Positions 34,773 to 46,531 are shown, numbered from the stretch's first letter. The stretch: 64,000 bases of DNA from Axinella damicornis (GCA_963931865.1 OZ007505.1:17248294-17312293); one strand, 5' to 3'. Notes: generated by a model from the letters alone, not told the origin. Numbers and translations: made by a program.

Positions 34773-35340
34773 ATGAAGTCTACCTCCTGCCAAAGAAGAT
34801 GCATGAGTAACAAGTTGTTCTTGTAAGAAGTACTCAATCGTACTTCTGGTGAGGCCGCGAGGGTGGTACCTTCCTGCTTGTTATCCACACAGGTGAGTAT
34901 GTAGCAACCCCCTGCCTTAGTTCAAGCTAGTTTGTTGTCCACCTCACCAAGCTAAGTGAAGGTCATGATGCCATTGGTACCTCAGGGTGCCCATGCAAGA
35001 ACGGACCGGACCATTCAAGCCATGCTATTACAAGTGAGGATGGATGTACCTGGCTGTTGTCATCTCTCTTACTGCTTAGTAATATGGCATGTGACAACTT
35101 GTCTCTGTCCCATACCCACACCAACCCTAGCCTTGGTCCCTGGCTCTCTTTCCCCCAGTATTGTGAGGAGAGAGCCCACGACCGAGCCTAAACCAACCCC
35201 AGCATTAATCGCTTCAGTACACTAGAAGTCGTATACATGCCTGAAAAGGGTCTGGGAATGAGACTAGTGACTTCACATTAATTTTGTACTTTTTCGCACA
35301 GGTACGTACTGATATAAACTGCCACTGAATAAAAAAATGC
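34773..35340 (+). pseudogene. AHCYL-like 3' scrap H3
   Basis: Begins within GAATGAAGTCTACCTCCTGC (equivalent to 63776 onward) and includes the last coding-exon remnant (about 34892-35040, with CATTCAAGCCATGCTATTAC), followed at about 35302 by CACAG and GTACGTACTG as in H2. Frames are broken. It directly follows macrodomain scrap M3, preserving the macrodomain-then-AHCYL order seen at 18-24 kb and 56-64 kb. Confidence 0.8.
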
Positions 35341-35455
35341 TGTATTTACATGACATATACACTGCAAGCTATAGTACAGTGAGTCTGATGTACAGTTACA
35401 AGTGAGCCAGTTTCTAATTGTTGAGGACTGCTGTTTTCAAGAACAAGGGTATTCA

Positions 35456-35599
35456 AGAACAAAGCAGATTTCTTGGAGGGCTGAGTTACTCTAGTCTCAA
35501 TTGGTCTGGGAATGAGACTAAAGTTACTCCAATTAATTTTATCCATGACAATATGCCTTAAATTATTGCTTCTGTTTTAGTTCTTGTATCAGAGTTCCT
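35456..35599. repeat. 144-bp direct duplication, left copy
   Basis: Starts AGAACAAAGCAGATTTCTTG and ends GTATCAGAGTTCCT. It is almost identical to 35853-35996, with one difference noticed (AAAGTTACTCC versus AAAGGTACTCC). Confidence 0.92.
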
Positions 35600-35852
35600 A
35601 CACCACCGTGATCACTATCATGCACTGACCTGAATGTAAAAAGTAGGTGTTGAAACTCACCTTGGTGGTGGAGATATATGAGCCTGGGGCGTTTTTAGGA
35701 AAGGCACACGAAGATTCAGACCACACGGCCGTGATCGCTGTCGTTCACTGACGCCATAACTCACCGTGCTGGCAGTTGCAATACCTAGCTTGCGCTACCA
35801 GCGAGTTGCAACCGGTTGCATCGGCTGCTACCAGGAGTGCGGTTGCCCCTCG
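35600..35852 (-). repeat. Single CGAGGGGCAACC unit, inverted, between 144-bp repeats
   Basis: Reverse complement of the shorter array-2 type of unit (compare 50486-50760): it ends in AGGAGTGCGGTTGCCCCTCG and contains AACTCACCTTGGTGGTGGAG. This is the only copy found outside the two arrays. It fills exactly the gap between the two 144-bp direct repeats. Confidence 0.88.
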
Positions 35853-35996
35853 AGAACAAAGCAGATTTCTTGGAGGGCTGAGTTACTCTAGTCTCAATTG
35901 GTCTGGGAATGAGACTAAAGGTACTCCAATTAATTTTATCCATGACAATATGCCTTAAATTATTGCTTCTGTTTTAGTTCTTGTATCAGAGTTCCT
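35853..35996. repeat. 144-bp direct duplication, right copy
   Basis: Second copy of 35456-35599. After it the sequence continues with unique DNA (TGTCTGCATGTCTCG). Confidence 0.92.
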
Positions 35997-36184
35997 TGTC
36001 TGCATGTCTCGTTCTATTATGGGGAGTACGTATATAGGACTACCTTCTATACAACCCTTTCCAGTGGAAATTAAAAAAATTTAAATCCAAGTGTAGCCTC
36101 ATTCCATGCAGAAGGAGGCTGCTCCAAGTGTGGACCAAGTATCTAGGTGCCCATCAGGGCTCATGGTATATAGAATGCATCTGG

Positions 36185-36702
36185 GGCATATCGGTCAGTT
36201 GTATACTTTGAAGGGGGCTTTGCGGAGTTTGCGCGCGCGGGGCACTACAATGAGCCCGGCCCTAGTCTATCGAGCTAGACCAATATTCTCTCGCTTTCCG
36301 CCCCCAACTTCCGGAGCGAGAGAAATTTGGTCTAGCTAACCCGGCCCCTCCTAGATCCTCCTTTCAGCGTCAAGCTTGTGCGCATGCGCATTGCGTCACT
36401 GAAGGAAGAAAGAACTAGAAAGAGGCCGGGGTACTGGGTCGCTTCGCGTCGACTATCTACCTTGTGACCGGAGCCGGTTACCCGTACCGGTTGCCAATAC
36501 TATCATCGTTGAACCTTAAGGGTAGGTGGGAGGGGCTAGGCAGAGGAGCAGCATTTCGCCCTGTCGCGGGCCTTCATGGTCCGCGCCTGAGATCGAGATC
36601 GAGAGTGGGCGTCTAGGCAGCAGGCTGGAAGAATAGGATCTGGATATTAAACGAGAGACAGCAGCCCAGCGCTAGCTACACGTGCCAAGATTCTGCCTGG
36701 AA
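36185..36702 (+). promoter_or_regulatory. Putative promoter and 5' UTR of NLR C
   Basis: Matches 24410-24808 upstream of NLR A, with GTTTGCGCGCGCGGGG, CCGGAGCCGGTTACC and GAGACAGCAGCCCAGCGCTA shared. A 77-bp foldback is inserted here and not in NLR A, so the two promoters differ by a mobile element. Confidence 0.5.
36263..36339. mobile_element. 77-bp foldback insert in NLR C promoter, 8-bp TSD
   Basis: Arms read GAGCTAGACCAATATTCTCT and its near-complement AGCGAGAGAAATTTGGTCTA. CCCGGCCC lies on both sides (36255-36262, 36340-36347). NLR A lacks the insert at the equivalent place (about 24465). Intron 1 of the macrodomain copies (about 18700, 56320) holds related sequence with CCGGAAGTTGGGGGCGG. 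Confidence 0.75.
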
Positions 36703-39700
36703 ATGGATGGTAAGTAAAGACCAGCAAATTTGACTCAAGGTGGGGTGGGTGTGGTCAACAAACCAAGGGGGTGACACTCCCATAGACGCCGTAGTCAGAG
36801 CTGCGACCGGGGTCAAGAAATCTTGACCATCTTTTTTGCTGCTTGACCGCTTGACCGCATTACAAAAAGACTCTTGATCGTTTGACTGCCCTGTATTTCA
36901 GCCGTTGACTGCTTGACCTGCACCGATAGTATACGGAAGAATGCGTAGCAACTCCCTTAGTATACGGGGTCAAGATTCGCTGATAAGCCCGGTTGCAGCT
37001 CTGACTACGGTGTCTATGGGAGTGTCACCCCCTTGTTTATTGAACATTCGTTCTGTCTGCCGTGCGATTGGAGTTTTCCTTGGAAAGTGCCCCATACGAG
37101 AATGTAATATCTCCATTGTATAATTTATCAGGAGCACATAAATTCCGCAAATGCAAAGCAGTGCCTGGAGTTTGGCATGACACTAGCAGCGGCATAGTCT
37201 GGGGTCCGGGTACGACACTAGCAGTGCCATAGTCTGGGGTCCGGGTACGACACTAGCAGCGGCATAGTCTGGGGTCTGGGCACGACACTAGCAGCGGCAT
37301 AGTCTGGGGTCTGGGCACGACACTAGCAGTGGCATAGTCTGGGGTCTGGGCACGACACTAGCAGTGGCATAGTCTGGGGTCTGGGCACCACACTAGCAGT
37401 GCCATAGTCTGGGGTCTGGGCATGACACTAGCAGTGCCATAGTCTGGGGTCTGGGCATGACACTAGCAGTGCCATAGTCTGGGGTCTGGGCACGACACTA
37501 GCAGCGGCATAGTCTGGGGTCTGGGCATGACACTAGCAGTGCCATAGTCTGGGGTCAGGGCATGACACTAGCAGTGCCATAGTCTGGGGTCAGGGCATGA
37601 CACTAGCAGTGCCATAGTCTGGGGTCTGGGCACGACACTAGCAATGCCATAGTCTGGGGTCAGGGCATGACACTAGCAGTGCCATAGTCTGGGGTCTGGG
37701 CATGACACTAGCAGTGCCATAGTCTGGGGTCAGGGCACAACACTAGCAGCAGCATAGTCTGGGGTCTGGGCACGACACTAGCAGTGGCATAGTCTGGGGT
37801 CAGGGCATGACACTAGCAGTGCCATAGTCTGGGGTCTGGGCACCACACTAGCAGCGGCATAGTCTGGGGTCTGGGCACCACACTAGCAGCGGCATAGTCT
37901 GGGGTCTGGGCACCACACTAGCAGCGGCATAGTCTGGGGTCTGGGCACCACACTAGCAGCGGCATAGTCTGGGGTCTGGGTACGACACTAGCAGCGGCAT
38001 AGTCTGGGGTCAGGGCATGACACTAGCAGTGCCATAGTCTGGGGTCTGGGCACGACACTAGCAGTGCATAGTCTGGGGTCAGGGCATGACACTAGCAGTG
38101 CCATAGTCTGGGGTCTGGGCACGACACTAGCAGTGCCATAGTCTGGGGTCAGGGCATGACACTAGCAGTGCCATAGTCTGGGGTCTGGGCATGACACTAG
38201 CAGTGGCATAGTCTGGGGTCTGGGCATGACCCTAGCAGCGGCATAGTCTGGGGTCTGGGCACGACACTAGCAGCGGCATAGTCTGGGGTCTGGGCACAAC
38301 ACTAGCAGCGGCATAGTCTGGGGTCTGGGCACGACACTAGCAGCGGCATAGTCTGGGGTCTGGGCACGACACTAGCAGCGGCATAGGCTGGGGTCTGGGC
38401 ACCACACTAGCAGCGGCATAGTCTGGGGTCTGGGCATGACACTAGCAGTGACAAGGAGCATCCAGGCTCTCCCTTATAAGTGAACGGAAGGGGTGGGCCT
38501 TGGACATTTTGTGGCATGAGAAACACCATTAAATTTTACAAGTAGCTTCGCTCGCTTCGCTCGCTCAGCTACTTCCCCCCTTGTTTGCCTATGTGAGTAA
38601 TCCGGTGCCGGACAGCTCTCTGTGCAGAGCTGCTGCTCCCCGATTGCATCCGCTTCAGCTGCTGCTCCCCGATTGTATCCGTTTCAGCTACTGCTCCCCG
38701 CGCCGCGGGTTGCATCCATCCGGTTCAACTGCCGCTCCCTGTTTGCATCTGCTTCAGCTGCTGCTCTCGATTACATCCGTTTCAACTGTTCCTCGATTGC
38801 GTCTGCTTCGGCTGCTGCTCCCCGATTGCGTCCGCTTCAACTGCTGCTCCCCGATTGCGTCCACTTCAACTGCTGCTCCCCGATTGCATCCGATTCAACT
38901 GCAGCTCCCCGATTGCTTCGACTGCTGCTCCCCGCCAGCTGTTCTGGAAGATTCCAGCCCTCGAATGTTCTAGAACATTCTTCACAGAGTTCGAGGTTCA
39001 GTAAATTGAAGTACAAAAGTCGCGCGTCACTAGTCCCGCCCCACAAACATCCCACTTCCGTTACACACACACCCACACACATATGGTTAAAATCTTGATG
39101 GTAATTACTATGTAGTACTACAAGAATGTGATTTGTCTAACCAAAATCAAGACTGCTGACTCAACACATACAGAAATGTAACCAGGCCCTTTTCATGAAA
39201 GCCTGGGTACATGCTACTTCTCTGTACCCTTGACAACATTCACATGGTAACTTATCCCTAGCCTTATACCTGCTAGGTGCATGGAGGCCTGAGAATGAGG
39301 CTAATATTGGCAAGTGGCAAAAGAGTTACCGGGAGGTGACAATTGATCATCCTAGAAAGAGCTGAGCTGGAACAGCTGCACAGGTGGTCCCAGCGGAGCT
39401 TTACCACATGACAGTGAAAAATAAAATAAGGGTACCAGAATGTTAAGCTCTTTCCTGTGAAGGTGATTAGACTCTGAATTATATACCATGAATAATTCAC
39501 AACTTCAAAGTCTCACCAGGCGCTTGAAACCGTCCACTCAATAACTATGGCTTCATCTGCGATGCCATTTTCTTAATTTGTACGCGTGCGCACAGAGCGA
39601 CTTTAAACACAGTTTTTTCCCTTAATATAAGGGATGAGTTTCCAAACAGTGTAGATTTATTTCAACCCGAATAATAGGGGTGATGGCATGAAACAGTTCA

Positions 39701-40445
39701 GTTTACAACCCCCTTACTTATCTTACTCATGATACGGTATGATGGGAACTGCTTTATGCACCTTTTTCCCAGTTACATTTTGTTGTTCTGCTACCGTAGA
39801 GACCGGTTAATAGGCGCATGCAACTATTAAGCGCATATTTAATAAGCGCATACTTCCTTCTTGTCCTTACGTATCAATTAATTAGCGCATATGCGCTGAC
39901 GTGTCGATTTGTGTTCGCGAGTTAGCGAGACACTACGACAGATTGTGCAGAAGCACCCGGCACTCTCAAAGCTATGCTGGATAGCGAACACTTACATGAC
40001 AACTCTCGAGGGATGTAGCCTACTACCATGCACCTCTCCGTTCTGCAAGGCACACACTGTGGCAAAATGGACGGCGCAGCCATCGTTTCTGTCCTCGTGT
40101 GTAAGTTAAAGAATCTCGCTACCGACATGCAGTACGGGACAATACTCCCTTGTAGATATGATGGCATGTCTCACTCACAGCATCTTCGTCAGCTTGCCAT
40201 GATCGGGATCCGTTGCCGCTAATAAGCGTATACTCATAATAAGAGCATACTTTCTTGCTGCTGCATGCGATAAGCGCATGCGCCTATTAACCAGTCTCTA
40301 CGGTATCCCTATACCCCTATACATATCCATACATTTTTTACACTTGTAATAATATTGATTGCCTTCCCTGTATTGCCTGTGGCTGAATGAGCAGAGTTAT
40401 ATCTTGACTATCCAACCCACTCTCCATCATCACCATACGGATATC

Positions 40446-40489
<44 letters not shown>

Positions 40490-43400
40490 ACAGCTGTTAC
40501 AAAGGAGACGGCTGCAGTGTCTGGCACAAAGAGGCCAGCCTCCTCCCAGCCAACTGCTACAAAGAAGCCAAAAGAAGGTAGAAAATGGGATTTGTGTGTG
40601 CAGTAGAAGGCTTCCCAACCATGAATATTGTTTTTCTGTATAGTATCAGAATCTGTCGACCTTGAGCCCACCCTCCGTGAGCTGAGTGAGCTACCTGTGG
40701 TTGACTGCTGGTACAGACTTGGCATTCAACTCGGTGTTACTAAGAATGAATTGGACGTGATTGAGCAGAACCACCCGAGAGACGCAAAAAGGTGGCAGTT
40801 GGAAATGTTCAACACCTGGCTTAGAAATGATTCCTCTGCTACCTATGAAAAGCTTATCAAGGCTCTGGTACTGGTTGGCAAGCAATCACTGGCAGAAAAG
40901 CTTTGTCAGAAATACGGTATGTTGTTTATATCCAAGTTTGAGTATAGAGTGTGTGTTTCTATTGTGCTCCGGTTTTGTTCAGCATACCGTATATCTTCTA
41001 AAAATTCGGCATCCCTAATTATTCGGCACCCCTTCACGCAAATGGGAACCCCTTCACGCTAATTTCGGCAAGGGAATTCCCAAATATTTCAGAATTTAAT
41101 CTCTAATTGTAATACGTTTTCGGCAGCTTGCCGTCCTGTCCGAGAGGCTTATACAAGCCAGTCAAGGAGAGAGATCAGTGAGTTCGGTGCTGTCAAGGGC
41201 GCATCGAGCCGCCGAAGGCAGCGAGAGGGCATGCAACGTACATAGACGGCAAAATGCCGAGTGTTACTAAATATAGAATTCAAATTTGGACTGTATAAGC
41301 ACGTGAACCGTAGACGCGCGTCCCTTATGCGGTCACTTTTTGTACTTACGATCGAGATGGCTGATACTCCGTCTGTAGCGTCTTTGATGAGGACCTAGCT
41401 ACCTAGCGTGAGCTCCTTTCGATGCTATCATTCTCTCCCTCCAACTTATGCAACAGCCGTTGTGCTGTTGTCGAGAGCGGCGAATGTTGCCGGAAATACT
41501 TTCTCCGAATCTTGGCCTGCTACACTGGTAGGAGAGCTACCCGGACTAGAAGAAGTACTTGGGCTAGAGATCGCTTGGATGGCGTTTCTGTACCGACATT
41601 GGTAGCACTCATCTTCCTAGCCCAAGGAATAAGTTCCGTTGAACGTCCGTAACCGAACCGTGCACGCATTTCACATGCTTAACCGGAAACGTTATTTTTA
41701 GTAACACTCAGCACTATGCCGTCTATATGTGCGCTATATAAAGTTGCATGCCCTCTCGCCGGCTCGATGCGCCCTTGGTGCTGTTTAAAGCCCCGAGCAG
41801 TGAAAGCTCCAAGCTGTCGCCAATGCACACGAGCCTCTGGAAGTCAACCGATCGCTTCGACGTAGCTATAGCTAGCTACGTGCCACGTTGACCAGTTCGT
41901 CCAATTGGTGAAAGCCCTGCGCTGAAGTACACTCGCAAACCTCCGAGTCTTGCCCTGACCCTGAGAGTCAACACAGATGAACACAGAACGACACGGGGTG
42001 AGTACCAGGGGGTATCGATCACACGGTAACAGCCTGTGGCACAATTCGAGGTAGTTCGCTTCATACACCGACAATTCGGGCCAACGCAGGTGTTAGTCGA
42101 AAGTATGGAGTGTCACCGTCTGTTCCAAGAGGAAAGAAAGACTACGTACCTCGCCCTGCCAGTATAGCTGCTCGATCTTGAGACTTGAATCTCGAGTGGA
42201 AACAAACCGACCTACCGACCGCGGGTAGCACTTCTAATTATTCGGCACTTCTGCATTTTGGTACAAATTTTGCGATTTTACTTCGGCAAAGCTTATGAAT
42301 AATTAATAAAAACCTGCCGAATTTTTAGAAGATATAATTATGGTAAGTACCTATTTAGTGCCCTTTTGCCACGAACCTGCTCTGCTTGGCATATATCCTG
42401 TGTTTGTAATGAAGCTTCTGTTGAAACAGCCTTGTATCAAAGGCCATACCATACCATACCAATTGCGCATTTCCTTTTCAAACCGTAACAATGCTGGTAT
42501 TACATTGGGCACTCAAAACAAACATACAATTCATTTATGTGTACTATAGGGACTGTGTTACTGGAGTACCAAATTGTACACCAGGAAGTTTGGTAGCTAG
42601 AAGGCAGATACGGCTTCATGCATTATTTGTATACAGCAGACAAGAATGTGAAAGCAGAAGACCAGGCCAAACGTTTAGCACAACTACCTGCACTAATTAC
42701 TTATGTACCGTCTACTGGGAAATTTTGGCGACCGTTTTAATTTTGCAATTTGGCGATTTGGAAGCCTATCGCCAAATTAAAAATTCGCCAATATTGGCTG
42801 GCCAGCTAGATCGACTGTCGGCGCGCGCGGGAAGCAAGTTCACCTTTGACTCAAAGATCCAACGTACAATCTGCTCAGAGAGAGGTCTGCGGAGAAGCGC
42901 CTACTACTTCACAGACGGTGCACCGAATTAAAAGCGTAGACAGACTACAGGCTGCTGAACATGCGGTCATGGCCGACTGTGTACCTGTCCTGCTGATGGC
43001 CACGACACTCGCTGCTCTTCGTTTCGTACGTCTTCGTCCTGCTTTCCGACCTCGTGCTATGCGTCGCGCTCGCGGCGCACATAGTGACGTCATACTTTTC
43101 CGTCGTGATTGCCAAATTTTTAAATCGCCAAATTTTATACCGAGCCATTTCAGGCCATTTTGCCAAATTTAATGGCCGCCAAAATTTCCCGGTATACGGT
43201 AGTACTGACTTTGCTGGCTGTGTAATGATATATGTATTAGATGTTTTTATGCTGATAGAAATTCAATTCCTGGAATTTCCACTAATCTATTTTAATAGTA
43301 GCAGCACAATTTTATTGTACGGAGATGCCACGGAAAAAAGTGATGTAAGTGCAACAGGTCACAAACACTCGAAAAGTAGCCCATGCAGTAGTACCGTAGT

Positions 43401-46400
43401 CGCGCGTTATTAGGCGCATGCGCCTATAACTCCACAGGAAAGAACTATGTGCCTATAAGCGAGATGCACCTAATAACGAATATTTTAATTCCTCGAATAG
43501 GAAGTGCGCTGTGACTGACGCTAGTGTACTACAGCATGGCTAAACTACTGATAGTGTCTCTGAAGTGAAGAGTATACAGACAACTGTACTATAGTTAATT
43601 CCAAAACTCACCTTTTCAGGTATCCCCAAGAATGTTCTCGAGCAAGTCAAGTTCGAGCTCGAGGATGCTTCCCAAGACTGTATCGCTATTTATGCTGCCT
43701 TCCTGAAGGAGAGGTACCGTGGTTTGTCTGTATTTCCAGACTCTGAGTGGCCACCCTCTGTTGGTGACCAATACATTCGAATTGCACTAATTGAGCGCAC
43801 AAACCGCTTACCAACTGACCAGTTCAACCGAGAAATGCAAGAGGATCTTTTACGAGGAAAGGTTGACAAAGTAGAGGGAGAAAAGAAAGCAATTGACATC
43901 CCGGGCATCTTTGCTGGTCCAGAACAGGGAAAGCAGCTGCGGGTGTTGGTAGATGGCGCTCCAGGGGTGGGTAAGACCACACTGTGTAGAAAGATTAGCA
44001 AGGACTGGGGCTGTGAGGGATTCTTGAGTGAGTACAAGCTAGTGGTTCTTCTTCACCTTCGAGACCCCCGAATTGCAAAAGCAAAGAGGATTGAAGACTT
44101 CTTTTACCATGACGACCCTGAGTTGCAGGCAGAGGTAGTCAGGCAGGTGAGGAAGACATCGGGGGCTGGTGTTTTGCTTATCTTCGATGGTTTTGATGAG
44201 CTCAGTGAGGAGGAGAGAATGGAGAGGTCACTCTTTCTTGACATCATTAAAGGTGAGGTCCTTTCCCAATGCTCTGTGTTTGTGACTTCACGGCCGTATG
44301 CTTCTCAAAATCTTCATTGTCTTCGCAGTGTAGTTCGTCACGTGGAAGTTCTTGGTTTTGCAGAAAAGCAGGTATATGAATGCGTAACAAATACCATCAA
44401 AGATGAAGCCAAAGCAATAGCATTGGTAAATACACTCAAGCAACGAGTTGATATCATTTCACTGTGTTACAGTCCCCTCAACTGTGCTATCCTACTGTAT
44501 GTTTACCAGCAGCTCGATTATGCACTACCATCCACGCTCACCCAATTATTTGAAATCTTCATCCTCAATGCCTTGAAGAGAGAGTTAAAATTGCAGAGTG
44601 CACACAGCATTGCAAGAAGGATTCGCAATCTAATTTCATTGCCTCCCCCACTTAGTAGTGACTTTGATCACCTGTGCAAGCTGGCTTTCAATGGACTAGT
44701 CAGAGACAAGATGGTGTTTCAGTACGAGGAGATTGAAGAGTCGAAGTTGCTTGGACTGATGACAGCTTTCAAAAGTTTCTCATGTGTTGGTGACCACATT
44801 ACGTACCAGTTCCTTCACTTGACCATTCAGGAGTTTCTTGCAGCAAGGTGGGTTTCTACTCATATGCAACCTGAAGAGCAAGCTACATTCTTCAAGAGTC
44901 ACCTTTCAGATGATCGCTTTCGAATGATGCTGCTCTTTCTGTCTGGGATCACAAAACTCGATCACTCTAGTTTTGACATAGCTTTTAGTGCTGAACTAGA
45001 TTTTCTTATTCCTGAGGAGGAGCGTCGTCGTATGATAGAGACAGAGGAACATTTCTTTCGTCTAATTCACCACCTCTATGAATCCCAGAACACTACTCAC
45101 TGCCACACACTGGCATATGCCATCCATGAGCAAACAATTGTTCTGAATAGCAATGTACCATCCTTTCTGTTCCTCGCCTTTGCATTTTTTCTTAGAAGGA
45201 GCAGCTGCACTTGGAAGCGACTGGACTTTGGAACCAATACTATTGGTGATGAAGAGATTAATATACTCTGTGAACAGCTTGAGAAAGACGTACCCTCTTT
45301 AAACAGTGTTACTGTCCAGCAACTACATGTTGCTGATGGACTAAGGTTGCATTCAAGTGTATTTCCGGTTACTATCAAAAAACTGTCTAGAATTATTGGA
45401 ATACCGGCTTTCAAGCACTTGGAAAAGCTAGAAATCATTGGGGCACCTCTACTCCTTGGTTCTCACCGGGAACGTGGAAATATCCATCTCTCATCTTCTG
45501 ATCATGACTTGGAATCGGTGCGTTGCTTGATGAGGAATGGTGCACTGGAAGAGCTTGCATTACTCGGTGTACCAGGAGTGGATGACAGACTTGTTGAGTG
45601 TATTGGACAGGAACTAGCTGTGTCCACAACATTGAAAGTGCTGGATATTGGATCTGTTACTATTTCCAATAGTGGATTGTGCAGTTTATTTCATGCTCTG
45701 CAACATAACAAGTCAGTGGAAACACTACATGTGCAAAAATGCATGTGCGGAGACTTAAGAGAACTTGGACTTGCAGTCGAATCAACACTGAGAGTGAATG
45801 GAACACTTAAAGTGTTATCTTTCATAGACAATGCACGTCCTATTGGGGCTACTATACAATACCCTGAAAAACTGTATGGTGGAATATTTAGAGGAATTGC
45901 TAGTAACAGCTCTACTTTGAAATCCCTTACAATAGCAGAAACCAGTTTTGTTGCAAGTGAAGAATCACTGATTGGAATGCTACGTAGCAACAAGTCATTA
46001 ACGTCGCTGAGTATAACAGTTGGATACCTCCCCTCGAACCTTCTCGATGCACTGGCTGTTGGTTTAGTAAAAAACTCATCACTTACAAGGCTGTGCATTA
46101 AAAGTAGGTATACAACTTTAGAGCCTTCATTAGAACAGCTTGCTCATGCTCTTTGTCAGAATTCATCCTTGAAAACACTGGTGTTGAACCTACAGTTTGC
46201 TGCAGCAGGAACGTTTAATCGTGTTTTGGGAGTAGAAAATTTTGACTTCTTTTTGGGAATGCTTGTTTTCAATAAGTCACTAACATCAATCACCTTTATG
46301 TATCATTTCACTGATGACCAATTGAAAGTGTTTGCAAGGGGTTTAGTATTGAATGGTCATCGACATGAGATTGAGCTCGGATTTGAATACCCTTCACAAT

Positions 46401-46531
46401 CCCCAAGGTCCTCACTATGTCAACACTATGAATCAGTCATTCAAGAAGAAGTTAACACGTTCAGGAGATATTTGTTTAACTTACTCCATTTTGTGTATCA
46501 TGTGTATGAAATATACCATAGACCACTGTGA
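36703..46531 (+). CDS. NLR C: intact Death-NACHT-LRR receptor
   Basis: Four exons join in phase: 36703-36709 (ATG GAT G), 40494-40577, 40650-40916 and 43620-46531, giving 1089 residues with no interruption. Residues 1-31 are a linker with a bipartite nuclear signal (K15 R16 ... K26 K27 P28 K29). About 33-117 is a Death-fold domain (LGVTKNELDVIEQNHP). The NACHT ATPase has Walker A GAPGVGKTT at 232-240, Walker B LLIFDGFDEL at about 305-314 and the sensor-like SVFVTSRPYAS. A winged/superhelical region (LTIQEFLAARWV) follows, then about a dozen LRRs. Role by family: cytosolic or possibly nuclear sensor that oligomerises on nucleotide binding and signals through Death domains. The start is set by the ATGGATG|GTAAGT exon shared with NLR A. 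Introns 1 and 3 are swollen by a minisatellite and four or more DNA elements. This is the only fully open NLR in the window. Confidence 0.9.
36764..37035. mobile_element. 272-bp MITE with long TIRs in NLR C intron 1
   Basis: Inverted ends begin CAAGGGGGTGACACTCCCAT and continue through CCGTAGTCAGAGCTGC, with a close complement ending at 37035. NLR A intron 1 (about 24865) is continuous here (GTCAACAAACCGAACGTTCG). A clean target duplication is not obvious. No coding capacity. Confidence 0.8.
37165..38452. repeat. 35-bp minisatellite, about 36 copies, in NLR C intron 1
   Basis: Unit built from CATAGTCTGGGGTCTGGG and CACGACACTAGCAG, with a fixed 35-bp period. Variants (GGC/GCC, TCTGGG/TCAGGG, CACG/CATG/CACC) are interleaved. 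NLR A has only one unit-like stretch (AGCAGTGGCATAGTCTGGAG at about 24981), so the array expanded after the genes split. It is a tandem repeat without spacers, not a CRISPR array. Confidence 0.95.
38540..39095. repeat. Composite element with hairpin head and GCTGCTCCCCGATTGCG minisatellite (copy 2)
   Basis: Same architecture as 13225-13750: CAAGTAGCTTCGCTCGCTTC head, GGTGCCGGACAGCTCTCT, degenerate GCTGCTCCCCGATTGC units, then CATTCTTCACAGAGTTCGAG and TCCCGCCCCACAAACATCCC, then AC-rich sequence and TTAAAATCTT. It is absent from the equivalent position in NLR A, so it inserted there. Confidence 0.75.
39792..40305. mobile_element. 514-bp TA-target TIR element (TACCGTAGAGAC ends)
   Basis: Inverted ends TACCGTAGAGACCGGTTAAT and AGGCGCATGC match with one mismatch. 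The paralogous NLR A intron reads TTCTGC-TA-TCCCTAC at 25852-25865, while here TTCTGC-TA is followed by the element and then TA-TCCCTA. This shows insertion at TA with TA duplication, as in Tc1/mariner-type elements. No transposase is inside; short open frames are not conserved. Confidence 0.88.
40448..40489 (+). repeat. Homopolymer of 42 C abutting the NLR C exon 2 acceptor
   Basis: In NLR A the same site reads CAACCACGCACACACCGCCACAG. Here the polypyrimidine tract before CACAG|CTGTTACA is a pure C run. It lies directly upstream of the exon and may alter splice efficiency. Confidence 0.92.
40985..42345. mobile_element. 1361-bp foldback/TIR element in NLR C intron 3
   Basis: Ends are TACCG then TATATCTTCTAAAAATTCGG on the left and their complement ending GGTA on the right, with a few extra bases near the right terminus. 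Inside, about 41165-41277 and 41690-41800 form a second, long inverted pair (GGGCGCATCGAGCC, GAGAGGGCATGC and CGAGTGTTACTAAA with complements), so nearly the whole element can fold back or holds a nested relative. No intact transposase; open frames at 41.4-42.1 kb sit within the inverted structure and look spurious. Confidence 0.75.
42706..43201. mobile_element. 496-bp TIR element (TACCG...GGGAAATTTTGGCG ends)
   Basis: Left end TACCGTCTACTGGGAAATTT and right end, read as complement, TACCGTATACCGGGAAATTT differ at two or three positions. Subterminal CGCCAAATT motifs are frequent. The TACCG/CGGTA ends, with TA at the outer edge, match the elements at 39792 and 40985, suggesting one TA-target superfamily. 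Non-autonomous. Confidence 0.8.

Noticed and set aside
37165..38452. CRISPR-like array
   Set aside because: Units are contiguous 35-bp tandem copies without unique spacers, inside a eukaryotic intron.
41408..42074. Open frames of 60-76 residues inside the 1.36-kb element
   Set aside because: They overlap inverted arms, exist on both strands and resemble no transposase motif.
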